This document shows positions 45,181 through 53,795 of a stretch of 64,000 nucleotides of DNA, piece by piece. The stretch comes from an uncultured Dorea sp. (GTDB lineage Bacteria > Bacillota > Clostridia > Lachnospirales > Lachnospiraceae). The notes beneath the pieces were generated by a model. That model had not been told where the DNA came from. It ran no database searches and saw only the letters and a program-made list of their open reading frames with translations. The position numbers and the translations under genes are program-made. How positions within the stretch are numbered: the first letter of the stretch is position 1; each line of letters starts with the position of its first letter. Where the stretch lies: positions 1 to 64,000 of the forward strand of contig CAJUFA010000002.1 of assembly GCA_910585725.1 (NCBI GenBank). The letters are read 5' to 3'.

Positions 45181-45186
45181 TTGGAG

Positions 45187-45215
45187 ATTATAGTACATCT
45201 TATACATATTGTCAA
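45187..45215 (-). promoter_or_regulatory. Consensus promoter of the GH32 operon
   Basis: On the minus strand TTGACA (45215-45210), 17 bases, TATAAT (45192-45187): a perfect sigma-A consensus immediately upstream of the operator palindrome. Confidence 0.85.
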
Positions 45216-45244
45216 TTCCCCATTGTTATTTTTCTCTGCACAAC

Positions 45245-45289
45245 AAAAAAAGAAGATTTTGTATTGTGCATTTTGTACAAAACCTTCTT
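45245..45289 (-). terminator. Terminator of the LacI-type gene
   Basis: AAGAAGATTTTGTA (45250-45263) pairs with TACAAAACCTTCTT (45276-45289) with one mismatch. On the minus strand a run of seven T follows. It separates the regulator from the GH32 promoter 30 bases downstream. Confidence 0.75.
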
Positions 45290-45362
45290 ACTCTATTTTT
45301 TCTTATCTATTTTCAACAAATATAACTCTTGGTTTTTTTACAACTTTACCAAAGAACCTTCC

Positions 45363-46337
45363 TTAAGCCGTTCCGCCGCACTGTATTTCTACGTCCAAAA
45401 TCAAACGATGCGGCACATTTTTCCTCTGCTCTACCATATCCAGAAGAGTGTTCACGGAAACCTCCGCCAATAATTCTACGTTTTGCCTAATAGCCGTCAG
45501 ACGTGGGTATACTATATTGGACGGCGTCATGGCGTCAAAACCTACGATGGAGATATCTTCAGGAATCCGAATTCCTCTTCTTTGCGCCACATTCAGGCAA
45601 GCCAGCGCAGCCAAATCACCCCCGAATATCCCGTCAATATCCGGATGAAGCCGAAATATCTCCTCCGCCATATGATAATGAGCGTCCCAGCTAAATATAT
45701 TCCATTCCATCACTTCCTGCAGCACAGTCACCCCATTTTCTTCTAATATCTTCATAAAAGTGACATATCGGTCGTTCGCCATTACTTTGGGGGATATTCC
45801 GGATACAAGAAACACCTTCTTCCGATGCGCCTTAAGCATCAGTTCTGCCGCCAGCTTTCCTCCCTTCGTGTGGTCGCACCCTATCAGCGGAATCTGTGCT
45901 CCCAGGTCACGGTCAATAGACACGATCGGTTTCGCCTGCTTCCGGTATTCCTCAACTTCAAGACCGTGGGACGCCGTTATGATCCCATCCACCATGTTCC
46001 GCTCAAGCATATCCAGATATTCCTGTTCCCGTCTGCTGATACCTACGGTATTACAGATCATCGTCTTGTATCCCTGTTCATACAATTCCATCTCGATATG
46101 CTTAACCAGGGCGGAAAAGAAAGGATGCTCCAGGTCGGGAACGATCACGCCTACAATTCCCGTCTTGTTATGGTAAAGATTCCTTGCCAGCTCGTTCGGA
46201 GTGTATTTAAGTTTCTTCGCGGCCTTCTCTATCTTCTTCCTCGTCTCCGGCGAGACATAGCCCGATCCATTCAATGCCCGCGATACCGTTCCGACTCCAA
46301 CACCCGCTTCCTGCGCTACTTCCCTAATACTTGCCAT
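45363..46337 (-). CDS. LacI-family transcriptional regulator
   Basis: The 324-residue repressor has an N-terminal LacI HTH and hinge (ASIREVAQEAGVGVGTVSRAL, YTPNELARNLYHNKTG) and a periplasmic-binding-like effector domain (GVIVPDLEHPFFSALV, SIDRDLGAQIPLIGCDH, DISIVGFDAMTPSN). ATG 46337 has GGGAGGA upstream; the frame is open to 46379 but without a site. It stands upstream of the GH32 operon in the same direction with a terminator between, and likely represses that operon through the palindrome at 45163. The inducer would be sucrose, fructose or a phosphate of them (inference). Confidence 0.92.
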   Translation of the reverse strand: MASIREVAQEAGVGVGTVSRALNGSGYVSPETRKKIEKAAKKLKYTPNELARNLYHNKTGIVGVIVPDLEHPFFSALVKHIEMELYEQGYKTMICNTVGISRREQEYLDMLERNMVDGIITASHGLEVEEYRKQAKPIVSIDRDLGAQIPLIGCDHTKGGKLAAELMLKAHRKKVFLVSGISPKVMANDRYVTFMKILEENGVTVLQEVMEWNIFSWDAHYHMAEEIFRLHPDIDGIFGGDLAALACLNVAQRRGIRIPEDISIVGFDAMTPSNIVYPRLTAIRQNVELLAEVSVNTLLDMVEQRKNVPHRLILDVEIQCGGTA

Positions 46338-46514
46338 TCTTAATTCCTCCCGGAAATCATCTGAGTTATATTCTATCACACATCTATTTTGCCCGCAATC
46401 TTTCTCATACTATATCCTTTTCTAATCATTTTTTATTGCTATATTATCTGAACTATACTAAAATATAGAAGTAAAACAAAAAGATCATTATATTAAAGAA
46501 AGGCCATAACATTT

Positions 46515-47015
46515 ATGAGAATTCGACCATACATACCAAACAAGGATTACAAGTATTTACCAAAATGGATTGACAATGAAAAAACCCATGCTCTTTGGTG
46601 TGCAAATCTCTTTCCATATCCTCTTTCACCGGAAACTTTTCATGATTTTTTAGAAAAGCTCTCAATAGAGCGGAGGGACAGCGCTTACGTGGCAACCGAA
46701 AATAACGGACAGGTAGTAGGATTTTTCTGTTATTCTGTCAATACGGAAGACAATATTGGATTCCTTAAATTCATAGTAGTCGATAAAACAAAGAGGGGAA
46801 AGGGTTATGGAAAAGAAATGCTGAATCTGGCCCTGAAGTACGCCTTTCAGATAACCGGCGCAGAAGCCGTTCAACTCAACGTATTCCCCGAAAATATTTC
46901 AGCGAAACAATGTTATGAAAAAGTGGGTTTTGTTGAAAGAGCTTTTGACAAAAACATATTTAGATATAAGGACGAATTATGGAGTCGATGTAATATGATA
47001 GTTTCAAAACAATAA
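46515..47015 (+). CDS. GNAT-family N-acetyltransferase
   Basis: The 166-residue protein has the acetyl-CoA pyrophosphate loop V(D)KTKRGKGYGKEML (about 95-108) and the fold's C-terminal motif NVFPENISAKQCYEKVGF. The beginning (IRPYIPNKDYKYLPKWI) resembles RimJ/RimL-type enzymes. The substrate is unknown. GAAAGG lies 11 bases before ATG. The base composition is more A+T-rich than its neighbours, which may hint at transfer. It is a monocistronic gene with a terminator after it. Confidence 0.88.
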   Translation: MRIRPYIPNKDYKYLPKWIDNEKTHALWCANLFPYPLSPETFHDFLEKLSIERRDSAYVATENNGQVVGFFCYSVNTEDNIGFLKFIVVDKTKRGKGYGKEMLNLALKYAFQITGAEAVQLNVFPENISAKQCYEKVGFVERAFDKNIFRYKDELWSRCNMIVSKQ

Positions 47016-47054
47016 TTCAATAGATTACATAGCTTTTAAAATTCTCTTAACCAA

Positions 47055-47090
47055 AAACAGCGCCTTACGAATTTCCGTAAGACGCTGTTT
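47055..47090. terminator. Bidirectional terminator between GNAT and MFS genes
   Basis: AAACAGCGCCTTACG (47055-47069) pairs with CGTAAGACGCTGTTT (47076-47090), with one mismatch, around a 6-base loop, with A and T at the stem ends. It serves two convergent genes. Confidence 0.75.
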
Positions 47091-47123
47091 CTATATGAAT
47101 CATACGGCACATTTGAATATCGT

Positions 47124-48329
47124 CTACGGTGAAACTCCGTGTTTCTCTCTGTCGCACCGGCACGAAACCGGCATCCGGCAGAACGATTTGGTGCAAGTCA
47201 TAATAACCGGTATCAGGACAATCAGGAGACAGATCATCAACAGACTCTTCACTCCGTACAGGTCCATCACCAGCCCGGAATACAGCAGGCTGATAATACC
47301 GGTTAAACTGCTGTATATCGCATCCGCAACATTATGTCCCAGATTACGGAAAGCAGGAGAGACATTTCTCTCCGTAACACTTCTCATTGTAGGAATCAGG
47401 ATTCCTACTCCCATATTATTGAGAAATGACCCCGCAAAGATCATAACCGGCGAAACAGCGTAAAACGCCAGCATTAAAGTCAGAAACGGCAGACCCGCAA
47501 GCAGCACGTAACGAAAGCGGAGGGAATATTTTTCTATCCTGTCCGCCATCGCAATAAAAGGCACCTGTACAACGGCACATATAAACCCGTCTACTCCCAG
47601 ATCCGAGACTGTTCCCCCAACATTTTCAAGAAGCGGCATTTTCAGATTATTTACCGGCGCAATTGCGAGACCCACAAAAAACAATATCACAATCATATAA
47701 CGGTAGGAATTACTTGCAAATACCTGATTCAGGGAACTCAACCTGAACCCCCCGGCATCATTCCCCTTATCCCGCGCCGCATCCCTGCCCTCAGGAAGTA
47801 TAGACGCCGCCACGATACCCATAAGCAGAAATATAGTTCCAAAGGCCAACATTAGAGAATATCCAAAGTCCGAGATCATTCTTCCAAGCACGAAAGACGT
47901 AACCGCGTAAAAAAGCGACGGCAGACAGCGTATTCTCCCATAGACTGAGAAATCGTTCTCACAGACCAGCAGAAGCCAGGAATCTATGTTGGTCGCATGC
48001 GGCAGAGATACGAATCCAATCATTGGATACAATATTGCAAGCATCGGTATGTTATCATAAGAAAAATAAATCAGATACATCACCGCTCCCGCCGCCAGAA
48101 AACACGTGATTGATACCTTTTTGTTCGTATGTAACCGATCGCAGACCATCCCCCAGACAAATGATCCCACGAATGCCGCCAGTAAATAAGAAGCCATAAA
48201 TATACTTACCATCGTATTGGTAATCCCTTTTGACAGCAGATAAGACATCAGGAAACCAATAAATGAAGCATGAAAACCCCAATATGATATCTCCAGCAGG
48301 GAAAATCTGATCCAATAAGATTTTTTCAT
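47124..48329 (-). CDS. MFS transporter (oligosaccharide/nucleoside symporter-like)
   Basis: The 401-residue protein has about twelve hydrophobic helices. The first resembles MFS_1-like/LacY relatives (ISYWGFHASFIGFLMSYLL), and the loop FVWGMVCDRLHTNKKV carries the family's G-x-x-x-D-R motif. A second D-R motif lies at MADRIEKYS. It is divergent from an AraC regulator, which suggests sugar- or glycoside-inducible uptake. ATG 48329 with GAGGAGA upstream is preferred over 48347. The substrate is not known. Confidence 0.9.
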   Translation of the reverse strand: MKKSYWIRFSLLEISYWGFHASFIGFLMSYLLSKGITNTMVSIFMASYLLAAFVGSFVWGMVCDRLHTNKKVSITCFLAAGAVMYLIYFSYDNIPMLAILYPMIGFVSLPHATNIDSWLLLVCENDFSVYGRIRCLPSLFYAVTSFVLGRMISDFGYSLMLAFGTIFLLMGIVAASILPEGRDAARDKGNDAGGFRLSSLNQVFASNSYRYMIVILFFVGLAIAPVNNLKMPLLENVGGTVSDLGVDGFICAVVQVPFIAMADRIEKYSLRFRYVLLAGLPFLTLMLAFYAVSPVMIFAGSFLNNMGVGILIPTMRSVTERNVSPAFRNLGHNVADAIYSSLTGIISLLYSGLVMDLYGVKSLLMICLLIVLIPVIMTCTKSFCRMPVSCRCDREKHGVSP

Positions 48330-48503
48330 AGCTTTCTCTCCTCTCATAAATTATTAATCAAATTATAAAAAAGCATTGACCTTATTGGAATATCCTTTAT
48401 AATCTGAAATATAGACAAAATTGAAGCTGTCTGTCACCCCGCATTCTTATTCAGGGGTGCAAACACATTCGTTGCAAATATATGAGTCGGAGGCGAACCA
48501 TAC

Positions 48504-49352
48504 ATGCTACAATACTCAGCATATCTATATGACCAGGACCTTGACAACTATAACGTAAACCTCCCCTTTCTGGTCCACAGCTGCGGTAAGGTCTCTGTGA
48601 ACTGCGGCAGGAATCTGAATACAGACCGGCAAAACGGCAGGAAAGATTTTCAGATCATCTATATCCATCAGGGAAAAGGACATTTTATACTGGATAACAG
48701 AGAAATCGTGCTGGATGAGGGATGTACCGTACTATACTATCCATTTGAGATACAACAATATTCCTTCCGGTACTCCGAAACCCCACAGTTCTATTGGCTC
48801 CACTTTTCCGGGAACGATATCCCGGCACTGTTAAGGGAAGCCGGGTTAGACCGGCAGATAATAGATACCGGCATGGCGTCCTACATCCCGGCTTTATTTG
48901 AAGGAATTATCCGGGAGCTTAGCATGAAACAACCGGGTTATCTCCAGATTGCGAACCTGAAAAGCCAGGAATTGGTCTGGCTTCTTGCGCGTGAAGCCAG
49001 GAAACAAGCGAGCCGGAACCGAAATGGCTATAATGCAGAGATTGAAGAGATCCTGGATTTTATTCATAGAAATTACTATCAGGATCTGGTCATCGAACAG
49101 CTGGCAAGAAATTACGGAACAAGTACAAGCTGGTTTATCAAGGAATTCTCACGGTATACCGGCCTGACTCCCAAGAAATATATCAATGAAGTGCGGCTGA
49201 ATCATGCGAAGGAGCTCTTAAGCTCTACCAATTATAATATCAGTAAGATCTCTAACGTATGCGGCTTCGAAAATCCGCTGTATTTCAGCCGGTATTTTCA
49301 GAAGAATTATCATATGGCGCCCTCCAAGTACCGGGATATGGGGAAGCGGTAA
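48504..49352 (+). CDS. AraC-family transcriptional regulator
   Basis: The 282-residue activator has an N-terminal cupin effector domain (FQIIYIHQGKGHFILDNREI, FYWLHFSG) and two C-terminal HTH motifs (QDLVIEQLARNYGTSTSWFI and NISKISNVCGFENPLYFSRY). It shares a 174-base divergent intergenic region with the MFS gene and most likely activates it. GGAGGCG precedes ATG. A hairpin without a T-run follows at 49387-49421. Confidence 0.92.
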   Translation: MLQYSAYLYDQDLDNYNVNLPFLVHSCGKVSVNCGRNLNTDRQNGRKDFQIIYIHQGKGHFILDNREIVLDEGCTVLYYPFEIQQYSFRYSETPQFYWLHFSGNDIPALLREAGLDRQIIDTGMASYIPALFEGIIRELSMKQPGYLQIANLKSQELVWLLAREARKQASRNRNGYNAEIEEILDFIHRNYYQDLVIEQLARNYGTSTSWFIKEFSRYTGLTPKKYINEVRLNHAKELLSSTNYNISKISNVCGFENPLYFSRYFQKNYHMAPSKYRDMGKR

Positions 49353-49386
49353 TAGACATGAATGTCAATATCTTTCAAAATTTCAA

Positions 49387-49421
49387 GAACCGAAGCAAAG
49401 TTCTACACTCTGCTTCGGTTC
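49387..49421. terminator. Stem-loop between AraC-type and nitroreductase genes
   Basis: GAACCGAAGCA and TGCTTCGGTTC form a perfect 11-bp stem with a 13-base loop. It lies between convergent genes. There is no clear T-run on either strand, so terminator strength is uncertain. Confidence 0.55.
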
Positions 49422-49429
49422 CTGCTCCC

Positions 49430-50155
49430 TTAACGGAAATCCTTCAGATATACTTCCATAGATCGATTCATCTCATTAGAGAAATCCGATTCGTACTTCC
49501 TCTTCCAAAATGCCTCCATCCATTCTTCATAGCTCTTATCGCCTGTCCTGCCGTTAAACATCTCACGGATCTCCTGACTATCCTTATCCCGATAAACATT
49601 TTCACAGACAATATCCGAGATCCTGAATCTTTCTGGTTTCTTCCTGTCCGCCTGTTGTTTCGTCGGATATCCGAATACCAGCAGGCATGCCGGATATACA
49701 TATTCCGGCATGCCCAGGAGTTCCTTCATATCTTCCGCATTCTCCATCACATCTCCTATGTAACAAGAACCAATCCCCAGGCTCTCTGCCGCCGTAACCG
49801 CATTTTGCGCTGCAATCAGCGCATCCTCCGCCGCAAGCAGAAGATCCCCCGCCCCGGGCTTACGCGGCGACAGGCCCGCTTCTCTGTAGAATGACAGCCA
49901 TTTCCGGCAATCTGCGCAGAACACAAGTACCAATTTCCCTTTCGCAATAAATGGCTGATGGTCGCAGAGTTCCGCCAGCTTCTCTTTCTTTCCCTGATCC
50001 GTAATGTCCAGAATCGTATAAAGCAGCTGACACCCCGCGGACGGCGCCTGCAGCGCGGCATGCAGGATAAGCTCCCTGTCCTCCGGCGAAATAGCTTCTT
50101 CCGTATATACACGCACTGATTTTCTCGCATACAAAGCTTTCACAATTTTATTCAT
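49430..50155 (-). CDS. Nitroreductase-family flavoprotein
   Basis: The 241-residue FMN protein has the nitroreductase signatures RKSVRVYTEEAI with phosphate-binding Arg, and ALQAPSAGCQLLYTI. GIGSCYIGDVMENAEDMKELLGMPEYVYP matches the second half, and the C-terminal extension (RISDIVCENVYRDKD) is of the FRP/NfsA-like type. It would reduce nitro groups, quinones or flavins with NAD(P)H. The physiological substrate is unclear. AGGAGGAAG lies before ATG. Confidence 0.9.
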   Translation of the reverse strand: MNKIVKALYARKSVRVYTEEAISPEDRELILHAALQAPSAGCQLLYTILDITDQGKKEKLAELCDHQPFIAKGKLVLVFCADCRKWLSFYREAGLSPRKPGAGDLLLAAEDALIAAQNAVTAAESLGIGSCYIGDVMENAEDMKELLGMPEYVYPACLLVFGYPTKQQADRKKPERFRISDIVCENVYRDKDSQEIREMFNGRTGDKSYEEWMEAFWKRKYESDFSNEMNRSMEVYLKDFR

Positions 50156-50245
50156 CCGATCTTCCTCCTGCCTTAAAATACCGCCGGAAATCCTTCTTGC
50201 ATACTAAAGCCACGGCATACAGACAAAACTTCCGGAAACAAAATC

Positions 50246-51040
50246 CTACATTCCCTTAGATATCTCTTCACACACTTTCATCGCTTCAAATATTGAGCTC
50301 CTAAAACCCCGTTCTTCCAATACACGTACAGCCTCGATCGTCGTCCCTGCCGGAGAACATACCATATCCTTCAGTTCTCCCGGATGCTTTCCGGTCTCCA
50401 ATACCATCTTCGCGCTCCCAAGAACTGCCTGCGCAGCGAATTGATACGCCTGCGCTCTCGGCATCCCTCCGGAAACCGCTGCATCCGCCATCGCTTCGAT
50501 CAACATGAACACATACGCTGGTGAACTTCCGCTTACGGCAACTACCGTATCCATCAGACGTTCCGGAATTATCTCTACACGGCTGAAACTCTCCAGAAGC
50601 GTGCGTACATATGCCGTCTCCTCTTCCGTCATATGCTCATTCGGACATGCGGCCGTCATACCTTCCCCCACCATTGCAGGTGTATTCGGCATGGTCCGCA
50701 CAATCTTCACTTCCTTACCAAATTGCTCAGAAAGCCATGCAAGAGTCTTACCCGGCGCAATCGTAATCACAATCTGCTCTTTCCTGATATCGTCGCGGAT
50801 CTCATGGATAACATCCGCATAAAACTGCGGCTTTACAGACAGTACGATCACTTCCGCTTTCTCTACTACTTCCTTATTACTGTCCGTCACATGGATACCA
50901 AACTGTGCCTTTACTTTCTCCCTTCCCGGTGCAAACAGATCCGCCCCTATAATCTCATCTGCCGCAACAATCTGCTTCTTAATAATACCTCCCATGATAG
51001 CCGACGCCATATTTCCGGTTCCAATAAATCCTAATTTCAT
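50246..51040 (-). CDS. proC: Pyrroline-5-carboxylate reductase ProC
   Basis: The enzyme reduces (S)-1-pyrroline-5-carboxylate to L-proline with NAD(P)H. The 264 residues show the Rossmann motif KLGFIGTGNMASAIMGG, VLSVKPQ, the RTMPNTPAMVGEG active-site block, and the C-terminal AVSGSSPAYVFMLIEAM and SPAGTTIEAVRVLEE. ATG 51040 has AAGGAGGG upstream. It is divergent from a GntR-type regulator, with two TTTGTATACA sites between. About 2.7 kb away lies a trans-4-hydroxyproline dehydratase, whose product is this enzyme's substrate, so ProC probably serves that pathway as well as biosynthesis. Confidence 0.95.
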   Translation of the reverse strand: MKLGFIGTGNMASAIMGGIIKKQIVAADEIIGADLFAPGREKVKAQFGIHVTDSNKEVVEKAEVIVLSVKPQFYADVIHEIRDDIRKEQIVITIAPGKTLAWLSEQFGKEVKIVRTMPNTPAMVGEGMTAACPNEHMTEEETAYVRTLLESFSRVEIIPERLMDTVVAVSGSSPAYVFMLIEAMADAAVSGGMPRAQAYQFAAQAVLGSAKMVLETGKHPGELKDMVCSPAGTTIEAVRVLEERGFRSSIFEAMKVCEEISKGM

Positions 51041-51072
51041 GAAAACACCCTCCTTAAAATTATAGAGCACTA

Positions 51073-51102
51073 TTTGTATACAACCCGTTTATTTGTATAC
51101 AC
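51073..51102. promoter_or_regulatory. Paired GTATAC palindromes between proC and the GntR gene
   Basis: TTTGTATACAA (51073-51083) and TTTGTATACAC (51092-51102) are spaced 19 bases apart, 33 bases upstream of the proC start. Operators of FadR/FCD-type GntR proteins often have a TNGTATACNA core, so the neighbouring GntR protein is the likely binder. Confidence 0.6.
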
Positions 51103-51265
51103 TCTCTTCTATGTTCACTATAACATGTTGATTCACATAAGTCAATATATTGAACGTACTTACTTTTCAAGATTACTTTTCCCCCGCGACTTTACACAAA
51201 AAATACATTTTGATATAATGTAATCATATTTCTCACAAATCATCACATACATTGGAGGGTTCTCT

Positions 51266-51934
51266 ATGGCCGAGAAGACTACATCTCTTGCCGTCCAGGC
51301 TTATGAGAAGATAAAAGAAAATATATTGAATCTGACTTATCCCCCCGGCACACAGCTTACGGAAGCCATGCTCACCAGGGAACTCGGCATGAGCCGCAGT
51401 CCCATCCGGTCCGCAATCCAGATGCTGCAGACAGAGGGTTTAATAGTATCCGACTATTACAAATCCATGACTGTCCGAGAAATTACCGACCAGGACATCA
51501 ACGAACTCTACCAAATTCGTGAACTCTTAGAAGGCGCCGCTTTCAAACTTATCTTCTCCTCCGGCAGAAATGAAGAATATTCCTACCGTATCGAGGAGAA
51601 GGTCGTACGCATGTGTGCGGCTGCGGAAAATCCCTATCGATGGGAAATTGCCGATACCGCCATGCACATGGAGATCATAAGCATTTTCGAAAACAACCGT
51701 ATCAACAAGATCTATGAGAATAATCTAAGCGAGCTTGTCCGCATCGGGCAGTATTCTGTCAGAAATGGGATGCAAATCACTAAAACTAATGAAAATCTAA
51801 AAAAAATGATCGAATATATGAGAAACGGAAAATCCGAAGAGTCCTATGAAATCCTGAAAACCGACCATTTTGATACAGGCCGCCATAGCGCGCTGAAAGC
51901 AGAAAGCATCGAACATATCACACAATCTACCTAA
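51266..51934 (+). CDS. GntR-family regulator with FCD domain
   Basis: The 222-residue regulator has an N-terminal winged HTH (AYEKIKENILNLTYPPGTQL, ELGMSRSPIRSAIQMLQTEG) and a C-terminal FCD-type ligand domain (DINELYQIRELLEGAAFKLI, MHMEIISIFENNRI). It is divergent from proC with paired palindromes between. It probably senses a small carboxylate or amino acid; hydroxyproline, proline or P5C would fit the context (inference). TTGGAGGG precedes ATG. Confidence 0.9.
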   Translation: MAEKTTSLAVQAYEKIKENILNLTYPPGTQLTEAMLTRELGMSRSPIRSAIQMLQTEGLIVSDYYKSMTVREITDQDINELYQIRELLEGAAFKLIFSSGRNEEYSYRIEEKVVRMCAAAENPYRWEIADTAMHMEIISIFENNRINKIYENNLSELVRIGQYSVRNGMQITKTNENLKKMIEYMRNGKSEESYEILKTDHFDTGRHSALKAESIEHITQST

Positions 51935-51959
51935 AGGGGCTGTATCAAGTCCCTTTTTA
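51933..51959 (+). terminator. Terminator of the GntR gene
   Basis: AAAGGG pairs with CCCTTT over a 13-base loop, then TTTTA follows. The stem starts within the stop codon of the GntR gene. Confidence 0.6.
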
Positions 51960-51981
51960 TCTTCAAACCTTCAAAATCACT

Positions 51982-52674
51982 CTACCATCCCCGCAGTCTT
52001 GCCGACGGCACCCTCTCTTTCACAATATCCAGAGCCTGACGCATAATATTCTCATTATACCTGTGGAGTCCTTTGCGCATCACATTTCCTGAATCTACAA
52101 ATCGCTGCAGGAAATATTGATCCGCCCCCTCGATCCATCTGCCGATCGACTCAAAGTCCGACCGCTGATGAAGTTCAAGAACGACCGTTGTATTGAATTC
52201 ATATGGTATAACGCCGCTTAACAGATACTCGACACTTCTGCAAATGTTTCCGATATCATAATCTTCAATTCCCACCGTCTTCCCGTAGCTCTCCTTCGAA
52301 TTCTTAAGGTCCATGGCCACATAACTGATTAATCCCTCCGAAACTAGCCGCTTAAGTTTATCCGGGAAGCTCCCGTTCGTATCCAGACGCACCGCATATC
52401 CCATTTCCCTGACATGATTTAAGAATTCTTCTATTCCTCTCTGAATCAACGGCTCTCCGCCAGTCAGACAAATCCCGTTAAGCATTCCCCTGCCATTTTC
52501 CAAAAAAGTATAAATATCCTCTGGCAAAATCTCCTTATTCTTATGCGTATCTACGACTAACGGCGCATTATAGCAATATGGACACCTGAAATTGCATCCG
52601 GCCGTAAATAATGTACAGGCGACTTTTCCCGGGTAATCTAATAATGAAAACTTCTTCAAGCCATGTATTACCAT
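51982..52674 (-). CDS. Anaerobic ribonucleotide reductase activating protein-like radical SAM enzyme
   Basis: The 230-residue radical SAM protein carries the iron-sulfur motif CNFRCPYC and the following GGEPL motif. Its length and the opening HGLKKFSLLDYPGKVACTLF match the NrdG2-type activases. Such enzymes make a glycyl radical on a partner. The class III reductase NrdD is not in the window. Because a glycyl radical enzyme lies 1.1 kb upstream with its own longer activase, this one may serve a distant partner. AAGGAGG precedes ATG. Confidence 0.88.
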   Translation of the reverse strand: MVIHGLKKFSLLDYPGKVACTLFTAGCNFRCPYCYNAPLVVDTHKNKEILPEDIYTFLENGRGMLNGICLTGGEPLIQRGIEEFLNHVREMGYAVRLDTNGSFPDKLKRLVSEGLISYVAMDLKNSKESYGKTVGIEDYDIGNICRSVEYLLSGVIPYEFNTTVVLELHQRSDFESIGRWIEGADQYFLQRFVDSGNVMRKGLHRYNENIMRQALDIVKERVPSARLRGW

Positions 52675-52710
52675 ACTGTAAGCCTCCTTGACGCTTTCAT
52701 ATGTTATGTT

Positions 52711-53289
52711 CTATCTCCGAAAATGTTCCATCATAATCGGCATACACTCCTTGCTGTATTCCCCCAGAGAATACCTGCCTTTATTCAGGCACCAGTCTGA
52801 TACCAGAGCCCGCTCGCACATGGTATAATACCGCGTCACCTCACTCACCGTGACATCCATCCGTATCTCTCCCCGCTTCTGTCCTTCATCCACGATCTGG
52901 TTCACCAGCCTGTAATAATTACGGTTCTGATCCAGGAGGTGACTCTCACGCTCGGACACAAGCTGCGTAGAATACAAAGAAGAAAGCAGATCGATACTGA
53001 TCTTCTCTTCCATCATAGTATGCGTCTCATAATTCAAATATAATAATTTAGAAAAACAATTCATCTCCGGGTCCATCTTCTTCTCTAGTTCTTCATAATA
53101 ATCATCCAGAATCAAAGACAATGTATTTAACAATTCATCCTTCGTACTGAAATAATAATAAAAAGAACCTTTAGAAGTACCTGACAATTCGATAATGTCG
53201 TCCACCGTTGTACCATTATATCCCTTCTCATAAAATAACTGCCAGGCCGCCGAAACGATTCTGCTCTTCACACTCTTTTTTGTATCCAT
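52711..53289 (-). CDS. TetR-family transcriptional regulator
   Basis: The 192-residue repressor has an N-terminal HTH (RIVSAAWQLFYEKGYNGTTV, DIIELSGTSKGSFYYYFSTK) and a variable ligand domain. ATG 53289 has AAGGAG at good spacing; an in-frame TTG at 53316 would add 9 residues without a better site. It lies between the NrdG-like gene and acylphosphatase, both on the same strand. The target is unknown. Confidence 0.88.
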   Translation of the reverse strand: MDTKKSVKSRIVSAAWQLFYEKGYNGTTVDDIIELSGTSKGSFYYYFSTKDELLNTLSLILDDYYEELEKKMDPEMNCFSKLLYLNYETHTMMEEKISIDLLSSLYSTQLVSERESHLLDQNRNYYRLVNQIVDEGQKRGEIRMDVTVSEVTRYYTMCERALVSDWCLNKGRYSLGEYSKECMPIMMEHFRR

Positions 53290-53338
53290 CTCTATGCTCT
53301 TCTCCTTCTGCGTCAACTTACCTCTCCGGTGAGATCTG

Positions 53339-53370
53339 ACGAAATGTGAATGAGATACTACGCCGGTGCA
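53339..53370. repeat. Diverged fragment of the 21-kb palindromic element
   Basis: ACGAAATGTGAATGAGATAC then TACGCCGGTGCAC resembles the right arm of the palindromic element (GCGAAATGTGAATGATACAC then TACACTAGTG at 21256-21286). It lies in the leader of the TetR gene. The partner arm was not found. Confidence 0.5.
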
Positions 53371-53408
53371 CTATTATACCGATACAACAAAAATTAAATA
53401 ATAAGTAT

Positions 53409-53681
53409 CTACCGTACAGAAAAACTTCTCTCATCCTCATCCGCCGGGATATCCTTTTCGTCAATCCATTCTATCACAATATACCGATCACGGTTCAACC
53501 CTTCCATTAACTTATAAATCATCGGCCTCGGCCCCTGCACTTCCATATGCACCGTACCGTCATACTCATTCTTAACCCACCCGGTCAGCCCCAGGGAATT
53601 TGCAAGGTACTTAGCCTTATACCGGAATCCGACCCCCTGTACCCTCCCATGGAAGACCATGCATTTCCGTATCTGCGCCAT
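53409..53681 (-). CDS. acyP: Acylphosphatase
   Basis: The 90-residue enzyme hydrolyses acyl phosphates. It has the signature HGRVQGVGFRYKAKYLANSL with the catalytic Arg, and GWVKNEYDGTVHMEVQGP with the catalytic Asn. The length is standard. The ribosome site is weak (GGTGACAG). It stands alone after the hypD terminator. Confidence 0.93.
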   Translation of the reverse strand: MAQIRKCMVFHGRVQGVGFRYKAKYLANSLGLTGWVKNEYDGTVHMEVQGPRPMIYKLMEGLNRDRYIVIEWIDEKDIPADEDERSFSVR

Positions 53682-53749
53682 ACTGTCACCGTCATTTTTA
53701 ATTCTGTATTTTACAACATTGTAATTGTTTTTCAGCGGAAATGCAATAC

Positions 53750-53780
53750 AAAAAGGATGAGGAAATCTCTTCCCTCATCC
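53750..53780 (-). terminator. Terminator of the hypE-hypD operon
   Basis: On the minus strand GGATGAGG, a loop and CCTCATCC are followed by TTTTT. The stem begins 16 bases after the hypD stop. Confidence 0.75.
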
Positions 53781-53795
53781 CTAAATACCAGTGCG

